Below, piece after piece: positions 1 to 6,695 of a DNA stretch of 17,520 bases. Each line of letters starts with the position of its first letter. The first letter of the stretch is position 1. The position numbers and the translations under genes were made by a program. Source of the stretch: Mxb001 sp964537955 (GTDB lineage Bacteria > Actinomycetota > Actinomycetes > S36-B12). The stretch is from positions 1 to 17,520 of the forward strand of contig CAZICY010000034.1 in the NCBI GenBank assembly GCA_964537955.1, given 5' to 3'. The notes under the pieces were generated by a model. It saw only the letters and a list, made by a program, of their open reading frames with translations. It did not search any database and was not told the origin of the DNA.

Positions 1-490
1 CGAGCCGGTCCGGGCGCAGGGTGTCCTCCACCGCGTGGCCCTCGCGCAGGAACTCGGGGTTCCACGCCACGTGCGCGCCCGTGCCCGCGACCCGCTCGGC
101 GATGCCAGCCGCGGTACCCACCGGCACGGTCGACTTGCCCACCAGCAGCGACCCTGGCGTGAGCACCGGCAGCAGCGCGTCGACCGCGCCGTGCACCTGC
201 GTGAGGTCGGCGGCGGGGGAGTCCGCGCGCTGCGGCGTGCCCACGCACACGAAGTGCACGCGCGCGCCGGCCGCATCACGCGGATCGGTGGAGAAGGACA
301 GCCGCCCCGACTCCAGTCCGCGACGCAGCACGTCGTCGAGGCCCGGCTCCCAGAAGGGCACCGTGCCCGACGCGAGCGCCGCCACCTTGGCCGGGTCCGT
401 GTCGATTCCGACCACCTCGTGACCCAGCTCTGCCATGCACGCGGCATGGGTCGCCCCCAGGTAGCCCGTCCCCACCACGCTCATGCGCAC
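1..490 (-). CDS. ugd: UDP-glucose 6-dehydrogenase, N-terminal part (runs off the window)
   Basis: Oxidises UDP-glucose to UDP-glucuronate in the cytoplasm with two NAD+, supplying uronic acid for surface polysaccharides. About 163 residues are visible. The Rossmann motif GTGYLG is at residues 6-11, followed by the acidic NAD-binding region EVVGIDTD, EPGLDDVL, VCVGTPQ, KSTVPVGT and NPEFLREG, whose Glu is the family's catalytic Glu. The catalytic Cys lies in the missing C-terminal part. GTG at 490 is preferred, giving MRMSVVGTGYLG, because a TAGGCT box ends exactly 6 bases before it; ATG at 484 is the alternative. The gene is divergent from the acyl-CoA dehydrogenase gene. The sugar-nucleotide role fits the glycosyltransferase and LCP genes further along. 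Family identification is firm. UDP-glucose rather than GDP-mannose as substrate is inferred from overall motif resemblance. Confidence 0.93.
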   Translation of the reverse strand, partial: MRMSVVGTGYLGATHAACMAELGHEVVGIDTDPAKVAALASGTVPFWEPGLDDVLRRGLESGRLSFSTDPRDAAGARVHFVCVGTPQRADSPAADLTQVHGAVDALLPVLTPGSLLVGKSTVPVGTAAGIAERVAGTGAHVAWNPEFLREGHAVEDTLRPDRL

Positions 491-496
491 GCCGCG

Positions 497-502
497 AGCC
501 TA
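497..502 (-). promoter_or_regulatory. -10 box of ugd, leaderless type
   Basis: On the minus strand TAGGCT is followed by 6 bases and then the GTG at 490. This TANNNT-N6-start arrangement puts the transcription start on, or within a base of, the start codon. No Shine-Dalgarno sequence or good -35 box is visible. Confidence 0.55.
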
Positions 503-534
503 GTCGCCGCGCTGGCGGCACCGGGAGGCGCCGA

Positions 535-540
535 TAGGCT
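535..540 (+). promoter_or_regulatory. -10 box of the acyl-CoA dehydrogenase operon
   Basis: TAGGCT on the plus strand, the same hexamer as used by ugd and the CPBP gene. Predicted transcription start is about 547, giving a leader of roughly 45-50 bases that carries a strong GGGGAGG ribosome binding site at 585-591. No clear -35 box is seen. Confidence 0.45.
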
Positions 541-591
541 CGGAGTGCCCCAGTCAGTCGGCACTGTCGACGCGCCGGGCCCGAGGGGAGG

Positions 592-1767
592 ATGACCGTG
601 GCGCTCACGCACAACACTGGCTTCGACGCCTTCGAACTGTCGGAGGAGCATCGCGAGCTGCGCGAGGTGGTGCGCGGCCTCGCCGAGGACAAGATCGCCC
701 CGCGCGCAGCGGAGATCGACGAGACAGGCGAGTTCCCCTACGACGTGTACGACGCCCTGGTGGCCTCGGGCTTCCACGCCCTCCACATCCCCGAGGAGTA
801 CGGCGGCGAGGGCGGAGACGCACTCGCGGTCTGCCTGGTCATCGAGGAGGTCGCGCGCGTCTGCGCCTCGAGTTCGCTGATCCCCGCGGGCAGCAAGCTC
901 GGCACGATGCCGCTGATGATCGCCGGGGACTACGACCTGCTCCGCCGCTACCTGCCCCCCGTGGCGAGCGGCGAGGCGATGTTCGCCTACTGCCTGTCCG
1001 AGCGGGAGTCCGGCAGCGACTCCGCGGCGATGAAGACGCGCGCCATCCGCGACGGCGATGACTGGATCCTCAATGGCCAGAAGAGCTGGATCACCGGGGC
1101 CGGCGTGGCGCAGTACTACACCGTGCTGGCCAAGACCGATCCCGACGCCGGGGCCAAGGGCATCTCGGCCTTCGTGGTGCATCGCGATGATGAAGGCGTC
1201 TCCTTCGGCGCGCCCGAGCGCAAGCTCGGTGTCCACGGCTCGCCCACCCGCGAGGTCCTCTTCGACAACGTCCGCCTGCCGGGAGATCGCATCGTGGGAG
1301 AGCCGGGGACCGGCTTCCGCACGGCCATGACCACCCTCGACCACACCAGGATCACCATCGGGGCCCAGGCACTCGGCATCGCCCAGGGCGCCCTCGACGC
1401 CGCGGTCGCCTACGCCAAGGAGCGGGAGCAGTTCGGCAAGCCGATCGCTTCCTTCCAGGGTATCCAGTTCATGGTCGCGGACATGGCGATGAAGCTCGAG
1501 GCGGCACGCTCGCTCGTCTACCGCGCCGCGGCTAAGAGCGAGCGGGGCGATGCTGACCTGTCGTTCTTCGGCGCTGCGGCCAAGGCCTACGCCTCCGACG
1601 TCGCGATGGAGGTCACCATCGACGCCGTCCAGGTCTTCGGCGGCAACGGCTACACGCGCGACTACCCCGTGGAGCGCTTCATGCGCGATGCCAAGATCAC
1701 GCAGATCTACGAGGGAACCAACGAGATCCAGCGCCTGGTCATGGCCCGCTCCCTCCTGCGGGGCTGA
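592..1767 (+). CDS. Acyl-CoA dehydrogenase
   Basis: FAD enzyme that makes the alpha-beta double bond in acyl-CoA in fatty-acid or branched-chain amino-acid breakdown, passing electrons to ETF. At 391 residues it is full length. The first family signature, CLSERESGSDSAA, is at residues 134-146. The second starts at Q347 (QVFGGNGYTRDYPVERFMRD). The tail IYEGTNEIQR carries the catalytic base Glu374, in the position used by short- and medium-chain enzymes. ATG at 592 touches the GGGGAGG ribosome site directly, whereas GTG at 598 sits 6 bases after it, so the true start may be 598. The gene is followed one base later by a thioesterase gene, suggesting an operon. Chain-length specificity cannot be read from the sequence. 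Confidence 0.95.
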   Translation: MTVALTHNTGFDAFELSEEHRELREVVRGLAEDKIAPRAAEIDETGEFPYDVYDALVASGFHALHIPEEYGGEGGDALAVCLVIEEVARVCASSSLIPAGSKLGTMPLMIAGDYDLLRRYLPPVASGEAMFAYCLSERESGSDSAAMKTRAIRDGDDWILNGQKSWITGAGVAQYYTVLAKTDPDAGAKGISAFVVHRDDEGVSFGAPERKLGVHGSPTREVLFDNVRLPGDRIVGEPGTGFRTAMTTLDHTRITIGAQALGIAQGALDAAVAYAKEREQFGKPIASFQGIQFMVADMAMKLEAARSLVYRAAAKSERGDADLSFFGAAAKAYASDVAMEVTIDAVQVFGGNGYTRDYPVERFMRDAKITQIYEGTNEIQRLVMARSLLRG

Positions 1768-1768
1768 C

Positions 1769-2302
1769 GTGCCCCTCGATCCAGTCCCGACGGAGTTCAC
1801 CGGCGAGCCCGTCCCCACGGAGGCGTCCAAGGTCACGCTCGCGCGCGTCATGGGAGTGATGGATGCCAACACCTACGGCGACGTGCACGGCGGTGTGATC
1901 ATGCGGGCGGTCGACGAGGCGGGTGCCGTGGCCGCGGTGCGTCACTCCAATGGCCCGGCCGTGACGGCCTTCATGGACCAGATGGCCTTCCTCGAGCCGG
2001 TCAAGCTCGGGGACCTCCTCACCACGCGCGCCCAGGTCAATTGGACCGGGCGCACGAGCATGGAGGTCGGCGTCCGCGTCACCGTGCACCGCATGGGAAC
2101 CGAAGGCGAGATCCACGTCTCCAGTGCTCACCTGGTCTTCGTCGCCATCGACGCCGAGGGCAAGCCGCGGCCCGTCCCGCCGGTGCTGCCGGAGACCGAA
2201 CTCGATCGACTGCGCTTCGAGGAGGCGCAGATCCGGCGCACGACGCGCCTGGAGCGCCGCGAGGCGATTCGACGCCTGCGCGAGCAGGGCCTCGACGACT
2301 GA
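1769..2302 (+). CDS. Hotdog-fold acyl-CoA thioesterase (YciA/BACH-like)
   Basis: Predicted to hydrolyse acyl-CoA to free acid and CoA in the cytoplasm. The GTG start at 1769 is chosen because it begins one base after the upstream stop, implying translational coupling; this gives 177 residues. The hotdog-helix motif N34-TYGDVHGG-VIMRAVDEAGA has the H40-G-G and D49 typical of the YciA/BACH acyl-CoA hydrolase branch. GRTSMEVGVRV at 94-104 matches the conserved second half of the fold. The C-terminus (about residues 142-177) is a charged, Arg/Glu-rich helix beyond the core. The gene is probably co-transcribed with the acyl-CoA dehydrogenase, perhaps to release CoA from products or dead-end intermediates. 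Substrate is unknown. Confidence 0.88.
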   Translation: MPLDPVPTEFTGEPVPTEASKVTLARVMGVMDANTYGDVHGGVIMRAVDEAGAVAAVRHSNGPAVTAFMDQMAFLEPVKLGDLLTTRAQVNWTGRTSMEVGVRVTVHRMGTEGEIHVSSAHLVFVAIDAEGKPRPVPPVLPETELDRLRFEEAQIRRTTRLERREAIRRLREQGLDD

Positions 2303-2459
2303 CGNNNNNNNNNNNNNNNNNNNNNNNNNNNNNNNNNNNNNNNNNNNNNNNNNNNNNNNNNNNNNNNNNNNNNNNNNNNNNNNNNNNNNNNNNNNNNNNN
2401 NNNNTGGAGCGCCGCGAGGCGATTCGACGCCTGCGCGAGCAGGGCCTCGACGACTGACG
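2250..2459 (+). repeat. Exact 55-bp direct repeat on both sides of the gap (assembly artefact)
   Basis: Bases 2250-2304 and 2405-2459 are identical over exactly 55 bp and abut the 100-N run on both sides. The repeated bases encode the last 17 residues of the thioesterase plus its TGA. Fifty-five is a usual de Bruijn k-mer length, so this looks like two contigs that overlapped by one k-mer and were padded rather than merged. The second copy is not a gene. Confidence 0.9.
2305..2404. other. Scaffold gap, 100 N
   Basis: Exactly 100 unknown bases, the standard placeholder length. Given the 55-bp overlap of the flanks, the real distance is probably zero, with the thioesterase stop lying about 16 bases before the next start codon. 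Confidence 0.97.
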
Positions 2460-2473
2460 GGAAGTGTCTTCAG

Positions 2474-3019
2474 GTGAGCGAGAAGCGCGTGACATGCGGT
2501 CTCTGCGGAGCATCCGTCCCGCCAGTCTCCGAAGGTTCTCCCGTCCACGCCTACGTGCCCGCACCAGCAGCGTGTTGGGCGGCGTTTGGCGCCGTCCAGG
2601 CTGACGAAGCTGAATGCTTCGGGTACCCCCTTCCCGCTCACCGGCTCGTTGTCGATTCCTACATGTCGTCCCATCCAGGGCCGGGTATCGATCGTCGTGA
2701 TCGCCAGTCGGTTTTCGTGCACCTGCGCGCGCTCGGTGCTCGACGAGCACTCGGCTGGCACGAGGATCGTGTCCTGGATCTCATGCGCGGCGGCTCGGGA
2801 GTTCGTGCGGACTACCCCGTCCTCGTCCCGCCTCGCGAGGCGCCCGCGGTAAACATCACGGAGATGGTGGGAGCCACGGACCTGTCCGACTACACCCATC
2901 GCGCCACTAGATGGGCCGATGCCGTCTGGGAGTCATGGGCGCATGAACACGATCGGATCCTTGCCGCGCTCGATGGCCCTGAGCCTCTTCGGCCGAGCCA
3001 CGGAGCGCGGGTCGACTAG
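2474..3019 (+). CDS. DUF5946 family protein
   Basis: 181 residues, function unknown. The N-terminus has a C-x2-C pair (CGLC, residues 8-11), followed by AACW and then HRLVVDSYMSSHP around residues 56-68 and RQSVFVHL at about 77-84. This order of Cys pair, CW, HxLxVDxYxxxHP and QSVxVHL is what I associate with DUF5946. The Cys and His residues could bind a metal, but that is inference. The GTG start at 2474 has a GGGAAGTG ribosome-like stretch at 2459-2466 and also an AAGTGT-N6-GTG arrangement. If the gap is artificial, this is the third gene of the acyl-CoA dehydrogenase operon. Its TAG interlocks with the TAG of the convergent glycosyltransferase gene. Confidence 0.75.
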   Translation: MSEKRVTCGLCGASVPPVSEGSPVHAYVPAPAACWAAFGAVQADEAECFGYPLPAHRLVVDSYMSSHPGPGIDRRDRQSVFVHLRALGARRALGWHEDRVLDLMRGGSGVRADYPVLVPPREAPAVNITEMVGATDLSDYTHRATRWADAVWESWAHEHDRILAALDGPEPLRPSHGARVD

Positions 3020-4008
3020 CGCGCGCCCCGGATGAAGCCCGCACCCCAGGCGCCGTGCATGGTCGCGAAGACGGCCGGCAACCACCGCGCCGAGCTCCCG
3101 GGCAGCCCACGCGCCGCCCGAGCGCTCGCCACGAGGTCGGCTGCGAGATAACCCGCGGGCAGGGCGAATCCGAGCAGGAGACCGCGCGTGCCTGTTGCGA
3201 GCCCGGCGATTCCCATCGCCGTGCCTCCGGCGACAGCGATCAGCGCGAGGGGTGGCGCGAGGTAGCGCAGTGAGACGGTCTCCGGATGCCGCCGCGCGAC
3301 CTCCCGACGCCAGCGTCCGTACTCGTGGTACTGACGCGCCAGGCGTCCCAGGCTCCCCCGCGGCCGATAGCTCACTCGCAGCTCGGGCGTGAACCAGATG
3401 AGGCCTCCTGTCGCGCGAATGCGGTGATTGAGTTCCCAGTCCTGTGCGCGGACCATGGACTCGTCGAATCCGTCCACTCGCTCGAGGGCGGAGCGGCGGA
3501 AGCAGCCGAGGTAGACGGTCAGGGCCTCCCCGGCGCCGCCACCGATGTGGAATGCCGCTCCGCCCACCCCGAACCACGATGTCATGGCGGCGGCGACCGC
3601 TCGCTCGAACTCGGTGATCCCCTCCGCGCCCATGATGCCGCCGACGTTGTCAGCACCGGTCTCCTCGAGGGTGCGGACCGCGATGGCGACGTAATCCCGC
3701 GGGATCACCGCGTGCCCGTCGACCCGCACGATGATGTCGTGATCGGCAGCTGCGATGGCAGCGTTGAGGGCCGCTGCGGTGCGCCCGGTCGGATTGATGA
3801 CGGTGCGCACGCGGCCATCGCCAGCCGCGAGTCGCGCGGCGATGCCATCGGTGCCGTCCGTCGACGGCCCAAGTGCGAGAACGACCTGCAGGTCGCCGGC
3901 GTAGTCGGAGGCGAGGATCGCCTGCACGGCCTCGGCGAGGTGGGCCTCCTCATTGAGCACGGGCATCACGACGGAGACGCCCGGCCGCGTGCTCGCTGTC
4001 TCGCCCAC
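3016..4008 (-). CDS. Family 2 glycosyltransferase with C-terminal membrane segments (ExoA-like)
   Basis: Transfers a sugar from a nucleotide sugar during surface polysaccharide synthesis at the inner face of the membrane. 330 residues. The GT-A nucleotide-binding start VSVVMPVLNEE is at 11-21, the metal-binding acidic motif RVDGH at 95-99, VDGFDE at 178-183, and QDWELNHRIR, holding the probable catalytic Asp190, at 189-198. Three hydrophobic stretches follow, at about 250-272, 276-298 and 308-326. The layout resembles succinoglycan-type ExoA enzymes. GTG at 4008 is supported by TACCCT-N7-GTG; no Shine-Dalgarno sequence is present. It diverges from the methyltransferase gene across only 23 bp and ends inside the DUF5946 stop. 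Sugar donor and acceptor are unknown. Confidence 0.9.
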   Translation of the reverse strand: MGETASTRPGVSVVMPVLNEEAHLAEAVQAILASDYAGDLQVVLALGPSTDGTDGIAARLAAGDGRVRTVINPTGRTAAALNAAIAAADHDIIVRVDGHAVIPRDYVAIAVRTLEETGADNVGGIMGAEGITEFERAVAAAMTSWFGVGGAAFHIGGGAGEALTVYLGCFRRSALERVDGFDESMVRAQDWELNHRIRATGGLIWFTPELRVSYRPRGSLGRLARQYHEYGRWRREVARRHPETVSLRYLAPPLALIAVAGGTAMGIAGLATGTRGLLLGFALPAGYLAADLVASARAARGLPGSSARWLPAVFATMHGAWGAGFIRGAR

Positions 4009-4015
4009 GTGGGGA

Positions 4016-4025
4016 AGGGTAGCCT
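4016..4025. promoter_or_regulatory. Back-to-back divergent -10 boxes for the glycosyltransferase and methyltransferase genes
   Basis: On the plus strand TAGCCT (4020-4025) lies 6 bases before ATG 4032. On the minus strand TACCCT (4021-4016) lies 7 bases before GTG 4008. The two hexamers share the central TA at 4020-4021. Both genes would be leaderless, and polymerase could occupy only one of the two at a time. A GGGGAAGGG at 4011-4019 could instead act as a weak ribosome site for the plus gene. Confidence 0.5.
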
Positions 4026-4031
4026 CGGCCC

Positions 4032-5066
4032 ATGAAGTCTCGGCTGCCCGTCGTGGCGCTCGGCGTCCTGCTGGCCGCGCTCGCGGGGGTCCTGACGCTC
4101 ACGCTCGGCGCACCGGTGCTCGCCGTCCTGGTGTCAGCGGCCATCGGGCTCGTCGTGGGAGCCGTCCTCGGCCAGGCGCTCATGTGGCTGCGCTCGAGTG
4201 CCGGTCGCGTCGCGCGCATCGAGCACCAGACCCAGCACCGCCTCGAGGGGATGCGCGCCATCGCCGAGAAGCGTCACGAGATCCTCTTCAAGGCCACCCG
4301 TGAGGCGCGGGAGCGCGGAGCCGCGGCCGAGCGCGAGGCGAAGCGCGCCGCCGATCAGTCGTCACGCCTGCGTGAGGCCGTGACTCGCCAGGAGCGCGAG
4401 CTCCGCCTGTCGATCATGGACCAGATCGACGACCAGGTCGTGCTGCTCGAGGACTACATGCAGCTCATGCGCCTCGTCCCGATGGCACTGCCGATGCCTC
4501 GCCCCGGCACCTGGGCGGCATCGGAGGACCTGCTGCTGTGGCTTGCGGGCTACGTCCTCGAGCACCGCCCGCGGACCGTCGTGGACCTGGGCAGCGGCCA
4601 GTCGAGCGTGTGGATGGCGGCAGCCATGCGCACCGCGGGCTACGAGGGCCGCGTGATCGGCATCGACCACGATGAGGCGTTCGCCGAGGGCACACGCGAG
4701 CTCGCACGACGGCAGGGTGTCGAGCAGTGGCTCACGGTGATCCATGCGCCCCTGCGCGAGCAGCTGATCGGCGGCAAGAGCGTGCGGTGGTACGACCTCG
4801 ACGCGCTCACGAGCCTCGAGGGCATCGATCTGCTCAGCATCGACGGCCCGCCCGGGCAGGGTGCGTCGCATGCGAGGTGGCCTGCGCTACCGGCACTGCA
4901 TGACCGTCTGGCGCCCGGCGCGGTCGTGGTGCTCGATGACATGATCCGTCGCGATGAGCAGGAGATCCTCGACGACTGGATGGAGCGTTTCCCTGGCTTC
5001 ACCGTCGAGCGGCTTGACTTCGAGAAGGGCGCAGCGATCCTGCGCCGACAGCAGCCCGCGGCGTAG
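4032..5066 (+). CDS. Membrane-anchored class I SAM-dependent methyltransferase with coiled coil
   Basis: 344 residues. Two hydrophobic segments (about 5-24 and 28-50) anchor it. A long charged Arg/Glu/Ala helix at about 55-135 looks like a coiled coil. A class I methyltransferase fold fills the rest: VVDLGSGQSS at about 182-191 is the SAM-binding glycine loop, VIGIDHDE the acidic residue after strand 2, IDGPPGQG at about 270 and VVVLDDMIR at about 298 later strands. It resembles Methyltransferase_24-type proteins. Placed between a glycosyltransferase and an LCP gene, it may modify an envelope sugar or lipid-linked precursor; this is inference from position. The start is supported by TAGCCT-N6-ATG. 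The family call is firm; substrate is unknown. Confidence 0.82.
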   Translation: MKSRLPVVALGVLLAALAGVLTLTLGAPVLAVLVSAAIGLVVGAVLGQALMWLRSSAGRVARIEHQTQHRLEGMRAIAEKRHEILFKATREARERGAAAEREAKRAADQSSRLREAVTRQERELRLSIMDQIDDQVVLLEDYMQLMRLVPMALPMPRPGTWAASEDLLLWLAGYVLEHRPRTVVDLGSGQSSVWMAAAMRTAGYEGRVIGIDHDEAFAEGTRELARRQGVEQWLTVIHAPLREQLIGGKSVRWYDLDALTSLEGIDLLSIDGPPGQGASHARWPALPALHDRLAPGAVVVLDDMIRRDEQEILDDWMERFPGFTVERLDFEKGAAILRRQQPAA

Positions 5067-5087
5067 CTGCACCGACCTAGTCGCAGC
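5066..5087. terminator. Possible bidirectional hairpin between convergent genes
   Basis: GCTGC-ACC-GAC, loop CTA, GTC-GCAGC can fold with a 3-base bulge. It covers the 10-bp space between the methyltransferase stop and the LCP stop. There is no T-run on either side, so termination is uncertain. Confidence 0.25.
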
Positions 5088-6516
5088 GCACCTTGTCTGC
5101 CGTCGTGGGCGCGGTGATCGCGTCCTCCTCGCGCTCGCTCGACGACTCGGGCGCGGGGGCGTTGACGTCCGCCACCACGCTCTCCACGCCGGCGTACGCC
5201 GTCCCGAGCACGATCGTGATGGTCGTCGTCGCGTCGTCGGCCACGGTGGTCGCCCCGGGGAGCGCAGCGAGCACCGTGCGGGCCGCTTCAGCCGAGGCGG
5301 CATCGTGGCGGATCTCGGTGGTGGCGTAGTCGGGTCTATCCGCGTCGCCGATCTCAGCGACGGTGAAGCCCTGGGCTTCGAGCGCGGCGGCGACCTCGGC
5401 CGCGCGGCCCGCGACCCCGCTGCCGTTGAGCACGCGCACGGTGATCTGCTCCGGTTGCACCGCGATGTCGGGCTTCTGGCTTGCCGATGACCCGGTGCTC
5501 GACTTCTTGGGCTTGATCCACGGGACGTCGTCGGCGATCGACTGCCAGAGCGGCGCGGCCGCAGCCTCGTCGACAAGGACATTCTCGCCGTCGCCCCGCT
5601 CGATCCACGGCATGGTGAGGAATGCGATGTCTCCCGGCGCCATGCCGCGCACGCTCAGGGCGAGATCGCGCAGCACGTCGATCTCGGCCAGGCCCGGGTC
5701 CGTCGTGAGCCCTGAGGTCGCCGCGTCGAGCGTCGAGTAGAGCTTCACCGGGTTGAGCAGCAGGCCCGTCGAGGAAGCCTCACGGATCATGGAGGACAAG
5801 AAGGCCTGCTGCCGCTTGATGCGACTCAGGTCGCTCCCGTCGCTCAGGGTCTTGCGGGCGCGCACGAAGGACAGCGCCTGTTCGCCGTTGACGACACTCG
5901 TGCCCGCGGGGAGCTCGAGGTCGCTGGCCGGATCGCTGGCCGGCTCGGTCAGGCAGACTTCGACGCCGCCGAGCGCGTCCACGACGCTCTTGAAGCCATC
6001 GAAGTCGATCACGGCGAAGTTGTCGATAGTCAGCCCCGTCATCTGCTCGACCAGCTTGACGGTGCATCCGGGACCGCCGATCTCGAATGCAGTGTTGAAC
6101 TTCGCCTCGAAAGAGCCGACGGTCTCGCCGTCGACCGTGCACTCCGGGAGCATGACCCACGTGTCACGCGGGATGCTCACCGCCGTCGCGAAGGAGCGGT
6201 CCGCCGACAGGTGAAGCAGGATCGTGGTGTCCGAGCGCTCGCCGGTGTAGAGGTCAGGATCGCCGTACTTCTTGTTGGTCTGGCCCTCGCGGCTGTCACT
6301 GCCCATGAGCAGGATGTTGATCGCCTGGTAGTTGCCCTGGTCGTCGACGACCTGGATGGGCGTGTGCTCCCGACCCGTCGTGGTGCTGATGTCGACGGCG
6401 GTGATGTTGCCCTCGAGCCTGCTGGAGGCGACCTCGATGCCGACTCCGGTGAGGCTGAGGGCGAGGACGAGCGCTGCCGCGATGCTGAGCAGGATGCGGG
6501 ACCAGCGCTGGCGCAT
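5077..6516 (-). CDS. LytR-CpsA-Psr (LCP) cell-wall glycopolymer ligase with LytR_C domain
   Basis: Extracellular membrane-anchored enzyme that transfers lipid-linked glycopolymers onto peptidoglycan. 479 residues. A single N-terminal membrane segment spans about 8-30. The LCP domain at about 64-245 shows INILLMGSDSREG, RSDTTILLHL (R95, D96), SIPRDTW (R117, D118), KFNTAFEIGG, IDFDGF, GGVEVCL and SFVRARKTLSDGSDLSRIKRQQ, the Arg/Asp set that binds the polyprenyl phosphate. A LytR_C domain follows at about 357-440 (VRVLNGSGVAGRA), then an acidic tail. The ATG start has GGAAGGAG eight bases upstream. It diverges from the amidase-SpoIID gene. Consistent with the glycosyltransferase and ugd nearby, it probably ligates an envelope polysaccharide. 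Confidence 0.94.
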   Translation of the reverse strand: MRQRWSRILLSIAAALVLALSLTGVGIEVASSRLEGNITAVDISTTTGREHTPIQVVDDQGNYQAINILLMGSDSREGQTNKKYGDPDLYTGERSDTTILLHLSADRSFATAVSIPRDTWVMLPECTVDGETVGSFEAKFNTAFEIGGPGCTVKLVEQMTGLTIDNFAVIDFDGFKSVVDALGGVEVCLTEPASDPASDLELPAGTSVVNGEQALSFVRARKTLSDGSDLSRIKRQQAFLSSMIREASSTGLLLNPVKLYSTLDAATSGLTTDPGLAEIDVLRDLALSVRGMAPGDIAFLTMPWIERGDGENVLVDEAAAAPLWQSIADDVPWIKPKKSSTGSSASQKPDIAVQPEQITVRVLNGSGVAGRAAEVAAALEAQGFTVAEIGDADRPDYATTEIRHDAASAEAARTVLAALPGATTVADDATTTITIVLGTAYAGVESVVADVNAPAPESSSEREEDAITAPTTADKVRCD

Positions 6517-6562
6517 GTCACCCGCTCCTTCCGCTGCCGGATCTGCCCTGCCTCGCGCGACC

Positions 6563-6568
6563 AGGGTA
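6563..6568 (-). promoter_or_regulatory. -10 box of the LCP gene
   Basis: TACCCT on the minus strand, the same hexamer as at the glycosyltransferase gene. Predicted start is near 6556, giving a leader of about 40 bases with the GGAAGGAG ribosome site at 6525-6532. Confidence 0.45.
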
Positions 6569-6610
6569 GGGGTGCGACGCCATGCCGCGCCCCACAGGGA
6601 CGTCAGGCAA

Positions 6611-6653
6611 CCGGTCAGGGTTCCGCAGGCCCCGGTCAGGGAAAGGTCAAGGG
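6611..6653 (+). promoter_or_regulatory. Three helically phased GGTCA(A)GGG repeats in a divergent intergenic region
   Basis: CCGGTCAGGG occurs at 6611-6620 and 6632-6641, and GGTCAAGGG at 6645-6653. The GGTCA units start at 6613, 6634 and 6645, spaced 21 and 11 bp, about two turns and one turn of helix. A weaker GTCAGG is at 6602. They lie between the LCP and amidase-SpoIID genes and look like binding sites for a regulator on one DNA face. The regulator is unknown. Confidence 0.4.
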
Positions 6654-6695
6654 CACGCGCGGGGGAATCGCCTGGGAATGTGATCAGAGTGACCT

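Noticed and set aside
481..1872. 463-residue open frame on the minus strand opposite the acyl-CoA dehydrogenase
   Set aside because: It is the antisense shadow of a clearly conserved gene; the translation is Asp/Gly/His/Arg-rich with no domain, as expected from high-GC complement frames.
2405..2457. Second copy of the thioesterase C-terminus after the gap
   Set aside because: Exact 55-bp duplicate adjoining the N run, best explained by contig overlap.
6517..6695. Possible riboswitch (c-di-AMP type) before the cell-wall hydrolase gene
   Set aside because: Such elements often precede actinobacterial cell-wall hydrolases, but I could not find the conserved core sequence; only the GGTCA repeats stand out.
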